A stretch of 6,220 bases of DNA, taken from assembly GCA_003661185.1 (NCBI GenBank), contig QMVQ01000101.1:1-6220 (forward strand), read 5' to 3'. Both the position numbers and the translations under genes were made by a program. The notes below the pieces were generated by a model. The model was not told the DNA's origin. It saw only the letters and a list, made by a program, of their open reading frames with translations, and did not search any database. This DNA is from Candidatus Alkanophagales archaeon. Its GTDB lineage: Archaea > Halobacteriota > Syntropharchaeia > Alkanophagales > B39-G2. Shown piece by piece: positions 5,670-6,220 of the stretch (position 1 is the stretch's first letter; each line of letters starts with the position of its first letter).

Positions 5670-5687
5670 GCTCCGTATGGTCAACTA

Positions 5688-5707
5688 CCACCCGTTAAAA
5701 CGGGTGG
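5688..5707. repeat. Perfect palindromic hairpin of the IS200/IS605 right end
   Basis: CCACCCGTT (5688-5696) pairs with AACGGGTGG (5699-5707), a perfect 9-bp inverted repeat around an AA centre; the folded form probably has a 7-bp stem and 6-nt loop. It lies 46 nt downstream of the tnpB stop codon. Subterminal hairpins in this position are what the IS200/IS605 TnpA recognises at the right end, and they are part of the RNA bound by TnpB. Confidence 0.8.
5695..5700 (-). promoter_or_regulatory. TATA-like TTTTAA in the IS right-end hairpin, positioned for mobB
   Basis: On the minus strand TTTTAA forms the centre of the palindromic hairpin at the transposon end. Its centre is about 28 nt upstream of the mobB ATG (5669), the spacing expected for an archaeal leaderless promoter. 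If used, the insertion sequence would supply the promoter of mobB-leuC. This is inference from spacing alone. Confidence 0.3.
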
Positions 5708-5752
5708 CTTGCAGGTGGTCTCATGCAGGCAATCAGCGACCCCTACATAAGG

Positions 5753-6220
5753 CTAGTTGACAACAGCCCAACCCCCGAGAGCCAGCTCTCGAAGATTCAG
5801 GGAGGCAACATAATCAGCATTGTGCTGGAAGCCGCAGCTAACGCATCTAAACAACGCTTGACTCCTTCGATTCTTTTTGTCAACAGTTCCACAGCGAGGG
5901 CATCTCTGAGAAGTGTATTCGGGTTCAACGTGAGCTACTGGAATCTCCTTCTCCAAGCACTTGTACTCAATCATCTGCTGCAACTTTCTAAAAGCCCAAC
6001 TGTGGAAAGTGGCGTTGTGGCTTTTCCTATGGTTGGCATTCTCTCTAATCCCGTCAAGCTTCTCCATCACGACGAAGTCTCTTCCAACCACCAAGGAGTT
6101 GACGAAAGCCCTGCTTACCTGATGCAGCACGGTGTTGACCCATCTCCGCTCCCTTCCGCTAAGCCGTTCAAGCCTCCTCTTTGCAGAGGAGGTGCGCTTG
6201 AGCTGGAGGGAGCGTCTAAG
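5753..6220 (-). CDS. tnpB: TnpB (IS200/IS605, IS1341-like) RNA-guided nuclease, C-terminal part (5' end cut by window edge)
   Basis: The frame is open from the right edge to a TAG at 5753, giving 155 C-terminal residues of a protein usually near 370-420. TnpB is the RNA-guided, RuvC-type DNA nuclease of IS200/IS605 elements and the ancestor of Cas12. Visible hallmarks are the helical segment ending RERRWVNTVLHQVS, the second RuvC acidic residue in VVMEKLDGIR, and the block FHSWAFRKLQQMIEYKC. The four-cysteine zinc finger CPRC...CVSC follows YTSQR, and the third RuvC aspartate is in HNADYVASLNL. Everything visible is intact; the first catalytic Asp is outside the window. A GTG at 6130 is an internal codon, not the start, since the family sequence continues upstream of it. 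Whether a tnpA accompanies it cannot be seen. Confidence 0.94.
   Translation of the reverse strand, partial: LRRSLQLKRTSSAKRRLERLSGRERRWVNTVLHQVSRAFVNSLVVGRDFVVMEKLDGIRENANHRKSHNATFHSWAFRKLQQMIEYKCLEKEIPVAHVEPEYTSQRCPRCGTVDKKNRRSQALFRCVSCGFQHNADYVASLNLRELALGGWAVVN

Larger units (their letters stand above)
5680..5761 (-). ncRNA. Putative TnpB right-end RNA (reRNA/omegaRNA) scaffold
   Basis: TnpB nucleases use an RNA made from the 3' end of their own gene and the element's right end. Here that region shows matching structure. GTCAACTA at 5761-5754 (minus strand, overlapping the TAG stop) is perfectly complementary to TAGTTGAC at 5687-5680, forming an 8-bp stem that encloses the 9-bp hairpin at 5688-5707. 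A third segment, ACCACC (minus 5719-5714), could alternatively pair with GGTGGT (minus 5692-5687), which would allow a pseudoknot-like arrangement. The true 5' and 3' ends of the RNA are not visible; the scaffold probably extends into tnpB and the guide lies beyond 5680. The family behaviour is known; the pairing is seen; the RNA itself is inferred. Confidence 0.4.
5680..6220 (-). mobile_element. Right part of an IS200/IS605-family (IS1341-like) insertion sequence
   Basis: The element comprises the visible part of tnpB and its right end with the palindromic hairpin at 5688-5707. The outer boundary is probably near 5680-5685, just past the hairpin, within about 15 nt of the mobB start. This family makes no target duplication or terminal inverted repeats, so the exact junction cannot be fixed from one end. 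The left end lies beyond the window. Confidence 0.75.

Noticed and set aside
5670..5684. TTG start extending mobB by five residues
   Set aside because: The conserved MobB N-terminus begins at the ATG at 5669 and the extra codons lie at or in the transposon end.
5753..6130. A complete 125-residue transposase fragment starting at a GTG
   Set aside because: The frame stays open upstream to the window edge with family-like TnpB sequence, so this is a window-edge truncation and not a short gene.
1..6220. CRISPR array or other regularly spaced repeats
   Set aside because: No repeat of suitable length with regular spacing was seen on either strand.

Overview
The window is archaeal, most likely from a methanopterin-using euryarchaeon (Halobacteriota such as Methanophagales/ANME-1, Syntropharchaeia or Archaeoglobi). 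This is inferred from ABCE1/Rli1, an archaeal-type dihydroneopterin aldolase (MptD), a probable archaetidylserine synthase, a short archaeal LeuC/HacA, and starts that mix Shine-Dalgarno with apparently leaderless initiation. The exact clade cannot be read from the sequence. GC looks close to 50 percent.

Left part: the N-terminal third of the ribosome-recycling ATPase ABCE1 (minus, cut by the left edge) lies 30 nt downstream of a complete tRNA-Arg(CCG) on the same strand. A TATA-like element between the tRNA and the divergent hypA (nickel insertion into hydrogenase) could serve both directions. After hypA come about 570 nt without an intact gene. They hold broken, protein-like reading frames on both strands and look like a decayed gene or genes.

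Centre: a plus-strand cluster of three closely spaced genes runs from 1730 to 3802. It encodes an OB-fold/HD-domain protein of the YhaM exoribonuclease type, a CDP-alcohol phosphatidyltransferase (archaetidylserine synthase type) and MptD. A 129-nt convergent spacer with a tiny ORF behind a good ribosome binding site follows.

Right part: on the minus strand, leuC/hacA (isopropylmalate or homoaconitate dehydratase large subunit) starts inside the 3' end of mobB (molybdopterin guanine dinucleotide adaptor), a 17-nt overlap. Immediately upstream of mobB lies the right end of an IS200/IS605 (IS1341-like) element. Its tnpB runs off the right edge of the window. The element's end has a perfect 9-bp palindromic hairpin and an 8-bp long-range inverted repeat that overlaps the tnpB stop codon. 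These suggest a folded right-end RNA, and a TTTTAA in the hairpin is well placed to act as a promoter for mobB-leuC.

The most interesting place is the tnpB/mobB junction at about 5669-5765. The broken region at 1190-1720 comes second. The rest is recognisable housekeeping and cofactor metabolism. No CRISPR array or clearly new multi-gene system is visible.
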